NCBI RefSeq assembly: GCF_034314085.1
Contig: NZ_JAVIWI010000001.1
Location: 1,488,001-1,552,000 of the forward strand
DNA length: 64,000 nt
From: Undibacterium sp. 5I1
Lineage (GTDB): Bacteria; Pseudomonadota; Gammaproteobacteria; Burkholderiales; Burkholderiaceae_D
Direction: 5' to 3'
Shown here: piece after piece, positions 1 to 8,975 of the stretch
Layout: the number at the start of each line of letters is the position of its first letter
Numbering within the stretch: position 1 is the stretch's first letter
Program-made: the position numbers and the translations under genes
Notes under the pieces: generated by a model
What the model was told of the DNA's origin: nothing
The model's database searches: none
Seen by the model: only the letters and a program-made list of their open reading frames with translations

Positions 1-2
1 CG

Positions 3-383
3 GCATTGACCGCTATTTTTGCGAAGATAGGCATTCAGGGTGTCGATTCTGATCTGGCCACATTAATCCGCACTGCGATCATCATTATTGTACTAACCGC
101 ATTCGTTGCCTATACCGGCAAATGGTCGAATCCTTTTGAGCTATCCTCGAAAACCTGGTTATTCCTGATTTTGTCTGGCCTCGCTACTGGCGCATCCTGG
201 GTTTGTTACTTCCGGGCGCTAAAAATAGGCGACGCATCCAAGGTCGCGCCGGTTGATAAGTTGAGTCTGGTGTTAGTAGTTGTTTTCGCATTTATATTCC
301 TAGACGAACGCCCTTCCCTGCGCGAATGGGCAGGTATTACCATGGTCGCTGGCGGAGTTTTACTGCTGGCTTTTAAACGCTGA
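3..383 (+). CDS. EamA-family transporter, single-domain form (5' end outside window)
   Basis: Hydrophobic protein read in an open frame from the first bases of the window, so its start lies upstream; probably only about a dozen residues are missing. Visible are four membrane segments, around LATLIRTAIIIIVL, WLFLILSGLATGASW, LSLVLVVVFAFIFL and WAGITMVAGGVLLLAF. The strings ALTAIFAKIG, CYFRALKIGDASKVAPVDKLS and DERPSLREW are typical of the short, about 140-residue, single-EamA-domain members of the drug/metabolite transporter superfamily. Such half-size proteins are thought to work as dimers in the inner membrane; the substrate cannot be told from sequence. The family call is firm, the transported compound unknown. 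Confidence 0.85.
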   Translation, partial: ALTAIFAKIGIQGVDSDLATLIRTAIIIIVLTAFVAYTGKWSNPFELSSKTWLFLILSGLATGASWVCYFRALKIGDASKVAPVDKLSLVLVVVFAFIFLDERPSLREWAGITMVAGGVLLLAFKR

Positions 384-485
384 TCTAGGTGGCAATATCA
401 AGATTGGGATATCAAATCAAAACAAACAGCCCGCCCCACCACATACTGCGTAAAATGCGTCCTTTAAATTAACAAGGCAATCAAA

Positions 486-749
486 GTGAAAAAAACTGGA
501 ATGGCAAAGAGCGATGCCAAAAAATTGATGGGTAAGATGGATGCGCAGGGTGCTGCTTTCGGCAAAACCGATGCGGTCGTTATCGATAAGCGTGAACAGC
601 GCAAACTTGATCAGGCTTTGGGTCTGGTGCCATTCGCCGTCAAGCTCAATAGCGATCTGGTCGCACAATTACATGCGTTGGCAAAAGAGCGCGACGTTGG
701 TTTGAACGAACTGGTCGCCAGTATGTTGAGTAAGGACATGGAAGCATAA
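486..749 (+). CDS. Small basic protein with ribbon-helix-helix-like C-terminus
   Basis: An 87-residue protein with a GTG start preceded by AAGG eight bases upstream; an in-frame ATG at 501 is an alternative. The first half is Lys/Ala/Gly rich (KSDAKKLMGKMDAQGAAFGK). The second half, FAVKLNSDLVAQLHALAKERDVGLNELVASML, has the strand-helix-helix pattern of CopG/Arc-type ribbon-helix-helix DNA-binding proteins. No toxin partner adjoins it; it lies 87 bp before the rhlE helicase gene on the same strand and could share its transcript. I do not recognise a named family. The DNA-binding role is an inference from pattern alone. Confidence 0.6.
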   Translation: MKKTGMAKSDAKKLMGKMDAQGAAFGKTDAVVIDKREQRKLDQALGLVPFAVKLNSDLVAQLHALAKERDVGLNELVASMLSKDMEA

Positions 750-836
750 TCAACCTGAGTCTGGCTTTGATTGTGTGCCTCGCCAGATCCTTGTTCAGCA
801 ACGGCTTTTAGTCACCAGTAATTACTATTTTCTTCT

Positions 837-2150
837 ATGACTTTTGCTTCCCTCGGCTTAATCGACGCGCTGCAAAGCACGCTCGATACTCTCGGTTATA
901 AAACTCCCACTCCCGTTCAGGCGCAGGCTATTCCTGCTGTTTTAGCCGGTCGTGATTTGATGGCAGCGGCGCAAACCGGCACGGGTAAAACCGCAGGCTT
1001 TGCGCTGCCGCTATTACAGCGACTGACCATGGAAGGCCCACAAGTTGCCAGCAATTCTGTGCGTGTTTTGGTACTCGTGCCTACGCGTGAACTGGCGGAG
1101 CAAGTGTATGAAAGCTTTTGCGATTATGGCGGTAGTTTGCCCTTACGCATGGCAGTTGCTTATGGCGGCATCAGCATCAATCCGCAGATGATGAAGTTGC
1201 GTAAAGGCCTGGATGTATTAGTGGCGACACCGGGGCGCTTACTCGATTTACATAGCCAAAACGCGGTAAAGTTTGATCAACTGCAAACCTTGGTACTGGA
1301 CGAAGCAGACCGGATGTTAGATCTGGGATTTTCGCGCGAATTAGATGCCATCATGGCGACGCTGCCAAAGCGCCGCCAGACTTTGCTGTTCTCTGCCACA
1401 TTTTCAGACGCCATTCGCACCCTAGCAAAAGGCTTGCTGAACGATCCACTGAGTATTGAAGTCAGTCCGCGCAATACCACAGTAAAAAGTGTCAAACAGT
1501 GGATGATCCCGGTCGACAAAAAACGCAAGGCGGAATTGTTTTGCCATTTATTAAAAAAGCGGCGCTGGGGTCAGGTGCTGGTCTTTGTCAAAACTCGCAA
1601 AGGTGTGGATGAACTAGTCGATACTTTAATCGCCAAAGGCATTAAAGCCGATGCCATCCATGGCGATAAACCACAACCTGCCCGCCTCCGTGCCTTAAAC
1701 AGCTTTAAAGCAAATGAGATACAAATTCTGGTCGCAACCGATGTCGCCGCACGCGGATTAGATATCGACGATTTGCCACAAGTCGTTAATTTTGATTTGC
1801 CGACGGTGGCAGAAGATTACATCCATCGCATCGGCCGCACCGGCAGAGCTGGCGCCACAGGCGAAGCGATTTCTATCGTCTGCGCGGACGAGGTAGAGCT
1901 ACTGGCAGCAATAGAAATACTGACCAAAAATACCCTACAGCGAATCGAAGAACCTGGCTTTGAAGCCGAGCACCGGGTGCCTGTCACCAATACGGCTGGA
2001 CAAGTATTGAAAAAACCGAAGAAGCTCAAAAAACCTAAAGTATTTACAAATCCCGTCGCTAAAACCTTACCGAAGGCGAAGACGAAAACTGCCATTAATA
2101 AAGGGAGCCAGCGTCAAGCCGGAACGGGGTCCAGAAAGCCCAAAACGTAA
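837..2150 (+). CDS. rhlE: ATP-dependent RNA helicase RhlE (DEAD-box)
   Basis: Complete 437-residue DEAD-box helicase. Motifs in order: Q motif (Gln28 in TPVQAQAIP), Walker A AQTGTGKT at 45-52, PTRELA near 82, TPGR near 131, DEAD at 155-158, SAT at 186-188, then in the second RecA-like domain ARGLD and HRIGRTGRAG near 340. The last 50 or so residues are a Lys-rich low-complexity tail (LKKPKKLKKPK), common in RhlE and usually involved in RNA contact. RhlE-type enzymes unwind short RNA duplexes in ribosome assembly and RNA turnover. The start ATG has no strong Shine-Dalgarno. Transcription probably ends at the hairpin at 2316-2350. Confidence 0.93.
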   Translation: MTFASLGLIDALQSTLDTLGYKTPTPVQAQAIPAVLAGRDLMAAAQTGTGKTAGFALPLLQRLTMEGPQVASNSVRVLVLVPTRELAEQVYESFCDYGGSLPLRMAVAYGGISINPQMMKLRKGLDVLVATPGRLLDLHSQNAVKFDQLQTLVLDEADRMLDLGFSRELDAIMATLPKRRQTLLFSATFSDAIRTLAKGLLNDPLSIEVSPRNTTVKSVKQWMIPVDKKRKAELFCHLLKKRRWGQVLVFVKTRKGVDELVDTLIAKGIKADAIHGDKPQPARLRALNSFKANEIQILVATDVAARGLDIDDLPQVVNFDLPTVAEDYIHRIGRTGRAGATGEAISIVCADEVELLAAIEILTKNTLQRIEEPGFEAEHRVPVTNTAGQVLKKPKKLKKPKVFTNPVAKTLPKAKTKTAINKGSQRQAGTGSRKPKT

Positions 2151-2315
2151 ATTTTGCTGATGGCGCTACCAATCTGATTGCACATTTTCTAATACACCCA
2201 GCTGCATCGCTCCTCATTGCAACATGAAGCTTAGGTCTTCATCTGGTCTTGCTGGGGAACCGAAAAAATGCAAACTCAGACTCTTCCAGCTGCCGTTTCT
2301 AGGATAATTAAAGAC

Positions 2316-2350
2316 AAAAACAATAGACCATCACTGGTCTATTGTTTTTT
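2316..2350. terminator. Bidirectional intrinsic terminator after rhlE
   Basis: Perfect 14-bp inverted repeat: AAAAACAATAGACC (2316-2329), a six-base loop, GGTCTATTGTTTTT (2336-2349), followed by T. It has A-runs and T-runs on both sides, so it can stop transcription from rhlE (+) and from the coiled-coil gene (-). Confidence 0.85.
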
Positions 2351-2377
2351 TAATTTACAAATAAATGTAGAGAAATC

Positions 2378-2465
2378 CATATACTCCCCTATATTTTTTA
2401 AATTTATTCCATATAGTCCAATGAATATATGGACGATTAATATATACCTACCCCAAGTATATTTG
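2378..2465 (+). repeat. Interspersed intergenic element, copy 1
   Basis: Full-pattern copy. It has a left box ATACTCCCCTA (ATACT begins 2381), a T-rich stretch, a central hairpin GTCCA (2416) / TGGAC (2430), and a right hairpin ending in AGTATATTT (AGTAT begins 2456). Offsets from the left box are 35, 49 and 75 bases, identical to copies 4 and 5. It lies between convergent genes, just beyond the rhlE terminator. Confidence 0.8.
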
Positions 2466-2554
2466 CATCCACTATGAAATAATTTACTAACAGCTTCAGC
2501 GACAGTCTGATCGTTATTCCTGTAGTTCACCCAAAACCTGACGCCGGCTTGTGT

Positions 2555-5500
2555 TTACTTTACTGCTTTATCCACGCTCGCAATTTGATACGACATATGC
2601 AAAGACGCATCCGGTTTTTGTATTTTTTGTGCTAACTGACTGACTTGGCTGACTTGGCGAGTTTGGCTAACCACCGGTGCATTATTTTTTACTACTGCCG
2701 CTTGTGACGTTTGTTGAAAACTGAGCGTGCCCCAAGTCGCTGCTGTTGCAACCCCGGCGAATGCCAATACGCCTGCCACAACAGAGCTGCGTAAGCGGAA
2801 CGGTGGCAAGTTTTGACTTGGCATTGCTGGCATCTCTGGGATGACAACGGCAACTGGCGCTTGCAACAACATCTCTTGAGCGCGCTGACGCCACACTGCG
2901 CTGGTCGCCTGATTGTGCGATAAACGGCTAATCAGTTCATTGGCCACTGTTTCTGCCTGTTGATGCTCTTGCTGTAATTGCAGACGCAATTGTTCTGCTT
3001 GCTGCTCGGTTAATTGTTCAGCCAGTTGCAAGTCTTGTTGAAATTGTTCTTTGAGTAAATTAGCGTCAGCCTGTGCTTGTTGCAGACGCGTTGCCACCAG
3101 CTCTGCCGCTTGCTGCGCTGCTTGTTGCGCCTGAACAGCGGCAGCATCAGCGATGATCGCAGCCTGATTTTCAGCCATCAATTTCTCTTGCAGCAAGTTA
3201 TTGGTTTTTTGTTCTTGCGCAATCCGACGCAGCATTTTTTGATGCATTTCTTCATTAATGGCTTGCTGACTTTGTAGTGCCTGGTCAATCGCCTGATTTT
3301 CTTGCATCAACTCTTGCAAACGATTTTTTTCTGCCTCGACCAATTTTGCATCTAACTCAGTTTGCAAGCCGGTTTGATGATTCAACTCAGCCTCAAGATT
3401 GGCACGCGCGTTGATGATGTTTTGTGCGGCTTGGCTCAGTGTTTGTTCTATTGCCAGTTTTTCTTGTGCAGCGATGCTGGCGGCTTGCTCTAAGGTGACT
3501 CGCTCTGCACTTTGCTGACATAATTCTTGTTCGATACGAAGACGTTGCTCTGCCTCGGCAGCGAGTACTTTTTCAAATTCCATTTTTTGGCTTATTGCCT
3601 CCATTGCCAATTGATTTCGTTTAATGGTGACTGTGTGTAATTGCGCTTGCTCTTCCATTGCCAGCAATTTAATTTGCGCCAGCTCTGCTGCCTGTAATTC
3701 TGCATGCTGCAAAGCCAATAATTGGTCAGCATGAGCTTGCGCCAGGTTGGCATTGTGTTCTTGTGTTCTTGCATATTGCTGCGCAAATGTAGCGGCTTCT
3801 TGCTCGGCTTCTTGTTTTGCATGTATTGCAGCTTTTGCCTCTTGTTCTGCCAAGGCTCTAGCTGTGCACAAGGCCAGGTAGGTTTGCTCGATTTGCACTC
3901 TTTGTGCGGCTTCGTCCGCAGCGATTTGTTCTGCTGCCCGTTTTTGTTGGATCAGGCTTAATGCCAGCAATTCATTGGCGGCTTTTTCATTTTCTAAACG
4001 AGCTAACTCGCTAGCTTCCTGCGCTTTTAATTCTGCAGCACGGACTGCTTCACGCTGCGCATCTGCGTGATCAGCAGATGCAGCAAACAACGTCTGCTGA
4101 GTCGCCAGTAATTGTTGTACCTCTGCTGCGGCCTGGGCTTCTTGTTCTGCAATATCAATGGCTGTTTGTGCCAACTGTGCTTCTGCTTGCAGTCGTTGTT
4201 GCACAAAAACATGCGCCTGTTGTTCTGCCTCTAATTTTTTCTGCAGCTGTTGTGCTAGCTCGCGCTCTGCCTCTAACCGTACTTGCTCTGCTGCGCTGGA
4301 GTCAATCAGCAATTGTGTTTTTTCATGTAAGGCAGTAGCAGCCTGGCGCTTGACCATCGACTCTTCTACTGAGATTGCCAGCCATTGTTTTTCATGACAA
4401 TTGAATTGCTCTACGCTGAGTTTGGTCTCTTGCTCTGCTTGCAAACGTGCTTGTACTAAGACATTTTTTTCTTCTTCCGCTAACTGGCGTTGCTCTGCGA
4501 TGAGCAACACTTGTATCTCTGCATCTTGTCTTTGCTGGATAGAGATTTGTGTCGCTTGCTCTGCTGTCTGACGTTGTGCGATCAGTGCAGATAAAGCTTG
4601 TTGTTCTTGCAGATTTTGTTCAGCGAGTTGTTGTACCAACTGTTGCGCATCGGCCTGAGCGGCAGCCTCCTGATACAAGAGTTGCGTGGTGATCAAGTTG
4701 GCTTCGATAGCGGTTCTGGCGAGATTTTCTGCCTCTTGTTTTGCCTGTGCAAACTGAGTCAGGGCTTGCTCTGCATTGTGCTTGGCGGTAGTTTCTTGTA
4801 AGGCCTGTTGCTCAGCTTGTAATTTTGCTTCAGTTGCTGCTACCAGTGCTGCATCTGCTTCTAGCCGCTGACGTGCAACGTGCTCTAAGTCAGATAGTTT
4901 GCGCGATTTTTCTACATTAAGTTGATGTGCTTTGTGCTTGGTATCGGCATAGATTCTGACATTTTCATACAGCTCTTTTTCTGCCTGCAAATTAGCTTCT
5001 GCCAATTCTTTTGCTTGCTGTTCTGCGATCACTCGGGCTTGCGCCAGCACATTGGCCTGGCGTTCTGCTTCTGCTTTTGCGATTGCGGCTTCGGTGGCGA
5101 TTTTTTCTGCAGCGAGGCGATCTTGCTGCAATTGCTTTTCTTCTTGTACGGCTTTGGATTTTTTTTCTTCCAAAATCAGTTTGTCTTGCAGTGCAGCCAA
5201 AGCACTTTGTTGTGCCAGAGCTTTTTCTTTTTCTAAACGCGACAAATGAGTTGCAGCAACGGCACGCGCCTCTGCGGCAATGGCGGATTGTTGCTCTGCC
5301 TCTGCTTGCGCCTTCGCTTGTACTAATTGTTCTTGTTCGGCTTTGGCTTGTGCTTCTATTGCTATTTTTGCTTGTTGCTCTGTTTGCAGACGGGCCGAGT
5401 GCGCTTCTTTTTGCTCTTGCTCTAGTTTGATTTTGGCATCAATTTCAGCCAATAATTGTTTTTCTACCTGTAATTTTTGTTGCACGATATCCAGCGCTTT

Positions 5501-7882
5501 TTGCTCGGATTCTGCACGTTGCTGCAAGGTTTTTTGCAGCTCGGCTAATTCAGCCACTTTTAGTTGTGCATTGGCAGCTGTCTGTTTTTGTAAGGCAGCG
5601 TGTTCAGTGATTTTTTGTAAGCGTAACTGCTCTGCCTCAATCAATGCCTGACGTGCTTCACGCGCTTGCACTTCTTGCTCCTGACGCGCTTGTAACAAGG
5701 ACGCATGCTGGCGATCGGCGCTGGCACGGGCAATGATTTCTTCTGCGGTTTTTTTCTCGGCTTCGAGTTTTTCTTGTGCTGCTAAGGCGGCATCGCGTTC
5801 TGCTTCAAAACGGATTTGTTCAGCCTTGGTTTGCTCTACTACCTGGCGGGTTTTGACCAGCGCAATTTTGGCCGCCTGGCGTTGCATTTCCGTTTGTACA
5901 CGCACTTGTTCTAGCGCATATTTTTCTGCTGTAGCAGATGCCTCTAAGGCCAGTCGTTGCTCGCGCTCGGATTGTTCTTTGGCTTGCGCTACGGCTTTGG
6001 CTTCTTGTTCTGCGCGTATGCGTGATTCTGTCTCGATCTGGGCGACCTGTTCAATCACTAATTTTTCTTGCGTCAGCTTTAATACTTGCTGAACGGCGTC
6101 TGCACGTTTACGCTCGACAATGAGTTTTTCTTGTACGGCATCGAGTGCTTTTAGCTCGTTATCGTTGCGTTGCTGCTGAACCCGAACCAGTTCGCTGGCT
6201 TCTTGTTCTTTTTTGAGATTAACGGCGGCAAGCTGTTGTTGCAAGGCGACTTGTTCCATGGTTTTTTCCAAGGTTAACTTCTCTGCCGTGCAGCTAGTCT
6301 CTGCCGCAATACGGGCAGTTTGCTCGGCTTCTTGCTGCATGATTAAAATAGCGGCGCGGGCTTGCTCTGCTTGCGCACGGGCATTGGCTGTTTCTATTTT
6401 TTGTTGCTCTGCCTGGAGTTTTTGCTGCAACGCCAAGGCCGCTTTTTGTTCGGCATCTGCTCTTAATTTTTCTGCCTGCGCCAATTCCAATGCACTCTTG
6501 GCTTTTTGCTGCGCGACGGCATAGGTTTGCTTTAAGACGGTGGCTTGAAACGTTGCTGCTTTCAACGCTTGTTGTTCTGCATCGGCTTGTTCGCGGGCGA
6601 GTTGCTCTGCTTGCTGGTCGATAGTAGCGCGCTGTTTGGCCAACGTGACGGCGCGCTGTTCTTCCTGCATGCGTTGCTGAGCTAACTTGGTGGCATGCAG
6701 TTCTGCAATACGGCGCTGCTTGGCCTGTTCAGTCGCTTGTGCTTCTGCTTCTAATCTAATGCGGTTTTCTGCATCGGCTTGTTGCTCTTCCTCGATACGG
6801 ATCAGGGCCTTGGACTGTAGCTCTTTTTCGGTTTGTATCCTTTGTTGAGTAACTTGCTCTATCCGTTCTTCCGCATCACGACGGGCTTGGGCTGTGGTGG
6901 CGGCGACGACTTCGGTTTGCTCCCTTCTGGCGGACGCATTACGCAATTCCAGCTCAGATTGCATGCGTAATTGTATGGCTGCAGTGGCGCGCCGATCTGA
7001 TTCTGCTCGGGCTTGGGCGATAGCTTCATGCTCTTGTTCTACGGCGACGCGGGCAAGTGCATCTTCGCGTGCGCGGACTTCTGCCGGGGCACGGTTGATG
7101 GCAAATTCTAGCGCCATGGCTTCTGCTTGTTCGCGCTCTTTGCTGACTTGTAGTGCTTCGCTACGGACTTTGGCGAGCATTTCTGTGGTTTCGCGTGCTT
7201 CTTTATCGCGCCGCTCGCGCTCACGAGCCAGCTCGGCCATCCGTGCATCGGCACGTGCGCGTTCTTCGGCCTCGTTTTTAGCTGCCTGGGATGCGGCAAA
7301 ACGTTCTGCCGCCCAGTTGCGGGCATTTTGGCTTTCTTTGGCTAATCGTTCTGCGGCTGCTTTGGCTTTGGCGTTAATTTCGGTATCGGCTTGCAATTGT
7401 TCGCTGGCGCGTTGTGTGGCTTGCAGCTCTAGTTTAGAACGCTTTTCTGCTTGCTCGCGCGCCAGGGTATCTAATCTGGTGCGCTCTAGCATGTCTTGTG
7501 TTTCTTGGCTGTCGGCGGCAATTCTGGCCTGACTGGCGGCACGCGATTGACGCTCTGCCTGCAAGCGCGCATGGCTACTGGCACTGGCTTCTTCTTCTAA
7601 CTGTAATTTCTCTTGCGCCAGATTGGCTGACTCTGCCTCGGCTTCGGCACGGGCTTCTGCCAGCGCACGGGCGCGGGCTTCGGCTTGTGTTCTTGCCTCT
7701 GTAGCGACGGTGGCTCTCGCTTCTGTCTCTACGCGGGCGATGGCTTCGCGTATGCCTTTAACATCGATGCGAGAATGTGACTCCAGCGCGGCATCCGAGG
7801 TATGGAAATCGTCTCGTTGTCCAGCGTCCAGAGGGTACGACCCTAAGGATAATCTGTTTAACAATGTTTGATTTGCGTCCAT
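2555..7882 (-). CDS. Giant Ala/Glu/Gln-rich coiled-coil protein with C-terminal membrane anchor
   Basis: About 1775 residues. I place the start at the ATG at 7882 (MDANQTLLNRL) because AGGAGC sits six bases upstream; the frame stays open 23 codons further. After about 50 residues comes an almost unbroken alpha-helical region up to about residue 1640, dominated by A, E, Q, K, R. Within it a 14-residue unit recurs, roughly [KR]-L-Q-A-E-Q-x-A followed by six residues, e.g. KLQAEQQALQETTA, KHNAEQALTQFAQA and KQEAENLARTAIEA in direct succession. Fourteen residues equal two heptads, so a long coiled coil is expected. One membrane segment lies near 1699-1721 (SSVVAGVLAFAGVATAATW), followed by a polar tail of about 54 residues. 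Predicted topology: rod in the cytoplasm, tail in the periplasm. No enzymatic domain and no recognised family; a structural or scaffold role is inference only. Confidence 0.8.
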   Translation of the reverse strand: MDANQTLLNRLSLGSYPLDAGQRDDFHTSDAALESHSRIDVKGIREAIARVETEARATVATEARTQAEARARALAEARAEAEAESANLAQEKLQLEEEASASSHARLQAERQSRAASQARIAADSQETQDMLERTRLDTLAREQAEKRSKLELQATQRASEQLQADTEINAKAKAAAERLAKESQNARNWAAERFAASQAAKNEAEERARADARMAELARERERRDKEARETTEMLAKVRSEALQVSKEREQAEAMALEFAINRAPAEVRAREDALARVAVEQEHEAIAQARAESDRRATAAIQLRMQSELELRNASARREQTEVVAATTAQARRDAEERIEQVTQQRIQTEKELQSKALIRIEEEQQADAENRIRLEAEAQATEQAKQRRIAELHATKLAQQRMQEEQRAVTLAKQRATIDQQAEQLAREQADAEQQALKAATFQATVLKQTYAVAQQKAKSALELAQAEKLRADAEQKAALALQQKLQAEQQKIETANARAQAEQARAAILIMQQEAEQTARIAAETSCTAEKLTLEKTMEQVALQQQLAAVNLKKEQEASELVRVQQQRNDNELKALDAVQEKLIVERKRADAVQQVLKLTQEKLVIEQVAQIETESRIRAEQEAKAVAQAKEQSEREQRLALEASATAEKYALEQVRVQTEMQRQAAKIALVKTRQVVEQTKAEQIRFEAERDAALAAQEKLEAEKKTAEEIIARASADRQHASLLQARQEQEVQAREARQALIEAEQLRLQKITEHAALQKQTAANAQLKVAELAELQKTLQQRAESEQKALDIVQQKLQVEKQLLAEIDAKIKLEQEQKEAHSARLQTEQQAKIAIEAQAKAEQEQLVQAKAQAEAEQQSAIAAEARAVAATHLSRLEKEKALAQQSALAALQDKLILEEKKSKAVQEEKQLQQDRLAAEKIATEAAIAKAEAERQANVLAQARVIAEQQAKELAEANLQAEKELYENVRIYADTKHKAHQLNVEKSRKLSDLEHVARQRLEADAALVAATEAKLQAEQQALQETTAKHNAEQALTQFAQAKQEAENLARTAIEANLITTQLLYQEAAAQADAQQLVQQLAEQNLQEQQALSALIAQRQTAEQATQISIQQRQDAEIQVLLIAEQRQLAEEEKNVLVQARLQAEQETKLSVEQFNCHEKQWLAISVEESMVKRQAATALHEKTQLLIDSSAAEQVRLEAERELAQQLQKKLEAEQQAHVFVQQRLQAEAQLAQTAIDIAEQEAQAAAEVQQLLATQQTLFAASADHADAQREAVRAAELKAQEASELARLENEKAANELLALSLIQQKRAAEQIAADEAAQRVQIEQTYLALCTARALAEQEAKAAIHAKQEAEQEAATFAQQYARTQEHNANLAQAHADQLLALQHAELQAAELAQIKLLAMEEQAQLHTVTIKRNQLAMEAISQKMEFEKVLAAEAEQRLRIEQELCQQSAERVTLEQAASIAAQEKLAIEQTLSQAAQNIINARANLEAELNHQTGLQTELDAKLVEAEKNRLQELMQENQAIDQALQSQQAINEEMHQKMLRRIAQEQKTNNLLQEKLMAENQAAIIADAAAVQAQQAAQQAAELVATRLQQAQADANLLKEQFQQDLQLAEQLTEQQAEQLRLQLQQEHQQAETVANELISRLSHNQATSAVWRQRAQEMLLQAPVAVVIPEMPAMPSQNLPPFRLRSSVVAGVLAFAGVATAATWGTLSFQQTSQAAVVKNNAPVVSQTRQVSQVSQLAQKIQKPDASLHMSYQIASVDKAVK

Positions 7883-8220
7883 GCCATGCTCCTGATTGTC
7901 TGACCGCTCCTTTGGCACTGTGGATAGCGCCCTACCGGAACTTCTTAACATGGATTATCAATGAACGATTTGCAAACAATTGCGGGAGTAGAAGCGGAAA
8001 AGTCCTTCATTTCCAATTTTTACGAAGGCGGGATCAAATCAGAGCTAGTTATTGATGAAGATAAACAGAAACAATTCCATTGCCGGCGCCCATAAATGCG
8101 CTTGGGGACGTAAAATAACTGCTGGTTCAATTTGGACACGCTAGGGTCTGTCATCTGTGACTCATCTGAAACTCATTTGTTACTTAACTCAGACCCCCGA
8201 CCTCATTACGGAGAATTATC
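7883..8220. other. Divergent intergenic region: coiled-coil gene / upp promoters
   Basis: This 338-bp region separates the divergent start codons of the coiled-coil gene and upp, so it should carry both promoters. The only clear structure is a long-range inverted repeat GGGTCTG/CAGACCC (8144-8150 and 8190-8196) in the presumed upp leader. No recognised riboswitch or gene is seen. Confidence 0.5.
8144..8196 (+). promoter_or_regulatory. Inverted repeat in upp leader
   Basis: A perfect 7-bp pair GGGTCTG ... CAGACCC encloses 39 bases, which also contain the repeated words CTCATCTG/CTCATTTG. It ends 24 bases before the upp start. It could be a leader stem-loop or an operator; the sequence does not decide. 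Confidence 0.3.
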
Positions 8221-8853
8221 TTGTCAGACTATGTGACCGAAATCAGACACCCTCTGATGCAACACAAACTCACTCTCATGCGCAGCAAAGAAACGACCAC
8301 GGATAACTTCCGCCGTCTGTTGCGTGAAATTAGCCAGATGCTGGCATATGAAGTCACCCGCGATTTGCCTTTGGAAAAAGTGACAATAGAAACCCCGATG
8401 GCGACCATCGAGGCGCCGACCATCAGCGGCAAAAAGCTGTGCGTCATCTCAGTACTGCGTGCTGGTAACGGTATTTTGGATGGCATGCTGGATTTGTTAC
8501 CGGCGGCACGCGTTGGTCATATTGGTTTGTACCGCGATCCTGAAACATTGGAGCCGGTCGAGTATTACTTTAAAGTGCCAGAAGATATCGCAGAACGTTT
8601 AGTGATCGTGGTCGATCCTATGCTGGCAACCGGCAATTCGGCAGCAGCGGCGATTACCCGCATCAAACAAAATGGCGCGACGTCAATCAAATTTGTTTGC
8701 TTGCTGGCTGCACCTGAAGGCATCAAAGTGATGCAAGCGGCCCATCCTGATGTGTCTATCCTGACAGCATCGATAGACGATTGCCTGAACGAACATGGCT
8801 ACATCATCCCTGGTCTTGGTGATGCGGGTGATCGTTTATTCGGAACTAAGTAA
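8221..8853 (+). CDS. upp: Uracil phosphoribosyltransferase
   Basis: A 210-residue enzyme that converts uracil plus PRPP to UMP in pyrimidine salvage. Length and sequence match the family throughout. The PRPP-binding loop is [14 protein letters not shown] (near 128-141), and the uracil-binding end reads [16 protein letters not shown]. The start is TTG, with GGAG seven bases upstream (TTACGGAGAATTATC); no in-frame ATG is better placed, so a rare start codon is real here. The gene has its own leader and is followed by two inverted repeats, suggesting a single-gene transcript. Confidence 0.95.
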   Translation: MSDYVTEIRHPLMQHKLTLMRSKETTTDNFRRLLREISQMLAYEVTRDLPLEKVTIETPMATIEAPTISGKKLCVISVLRAGNGILDGMLDLLPAARVGHIGLYRDPETLEPVEYYFKVPEDIAERLVIVVDPMLATGNSAAAAITRIKQNGATSIKFVCLLAAPEGIKVMQAAHPDVSILTASIDDCLNEHGYIIPGLGDAGDRLFGTK

Positions 8854-8878
8854 ATTTATTCAATGCAATATTAAGAAC

Positions 8879-8899
8879 ACTAAACTAGTCGAGTTTAGT
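8879..8899. terminator. Hairpin downstream of upp
   Basis: Perfect 8-bp hairpin ACTAAACT / AGTTTAGT with a five-base loop, 25 bases after the upp stop. It has no long T-run, so termination is possible but not certain. Confidence 0.4.
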
Positions 8900-8903
8900 A
8901 CCC

Positions 8904-8947
8904 AAGAGCAATACCGCTAACTATTCTGACTAGCTGGTATTGCTCTT
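8904..8947. terminator. 12-bp inverted repeat between upp and aminotransferase
   Basis: AAGAGCAATACC (8904-8915) and GGTATTGCTCTT (8936-8947) are perfectly complementary around a 20-base loop. It follows the upp hairpin directly and ends 28 bases before the aminotransferase start. It may act as a terminator for upp or as an operator for the next gene. Confidence 0.45.
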
Positions 8948-8975
8948 CTTGATCACACCTTTCAATCTGATTCAG

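Larger units (their letters stand above)
2151..2554. other. Convergent intergenic gap: terminator plus repeat copy 1
   Basis: This 404-bp gap lies between the 3' ends of rhlE (+) and the giant coiled-coil gene (-). It holds a strong bidirectional terminator hairpin (2316-2350) and one copy of the interspersed element (2378-2465). I see no credible gene here: the short frames across it run through the hairpin and the AT-rich repeat. Confidence 0.7.

Noticed and set aside
2268..2477. Short open frame of 69 codons after rhlE
   Set aside because: It runs through the terminator hairpin and the intergenic element; the composition is that of AT-rich non-coding DNA.
3077..7871. Many long open frames on the plus strand, up to 212 codons (6894-7532), opposite the coiled-coil gene
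   Set aside because: They are Cys/Ser/Ala- or Leu/Val-rich mirror translations of a GCA/GAA/CAA-rich gene and have no ribosome-binding sites or family features.
2555..7882. Regular 42-bp spacing resembling a repeat array or CRISPR
   Set aside because: The period is in frame, encodes two heptads, and units are degenerate; no identical repeats with unique spacers and no cas genes.
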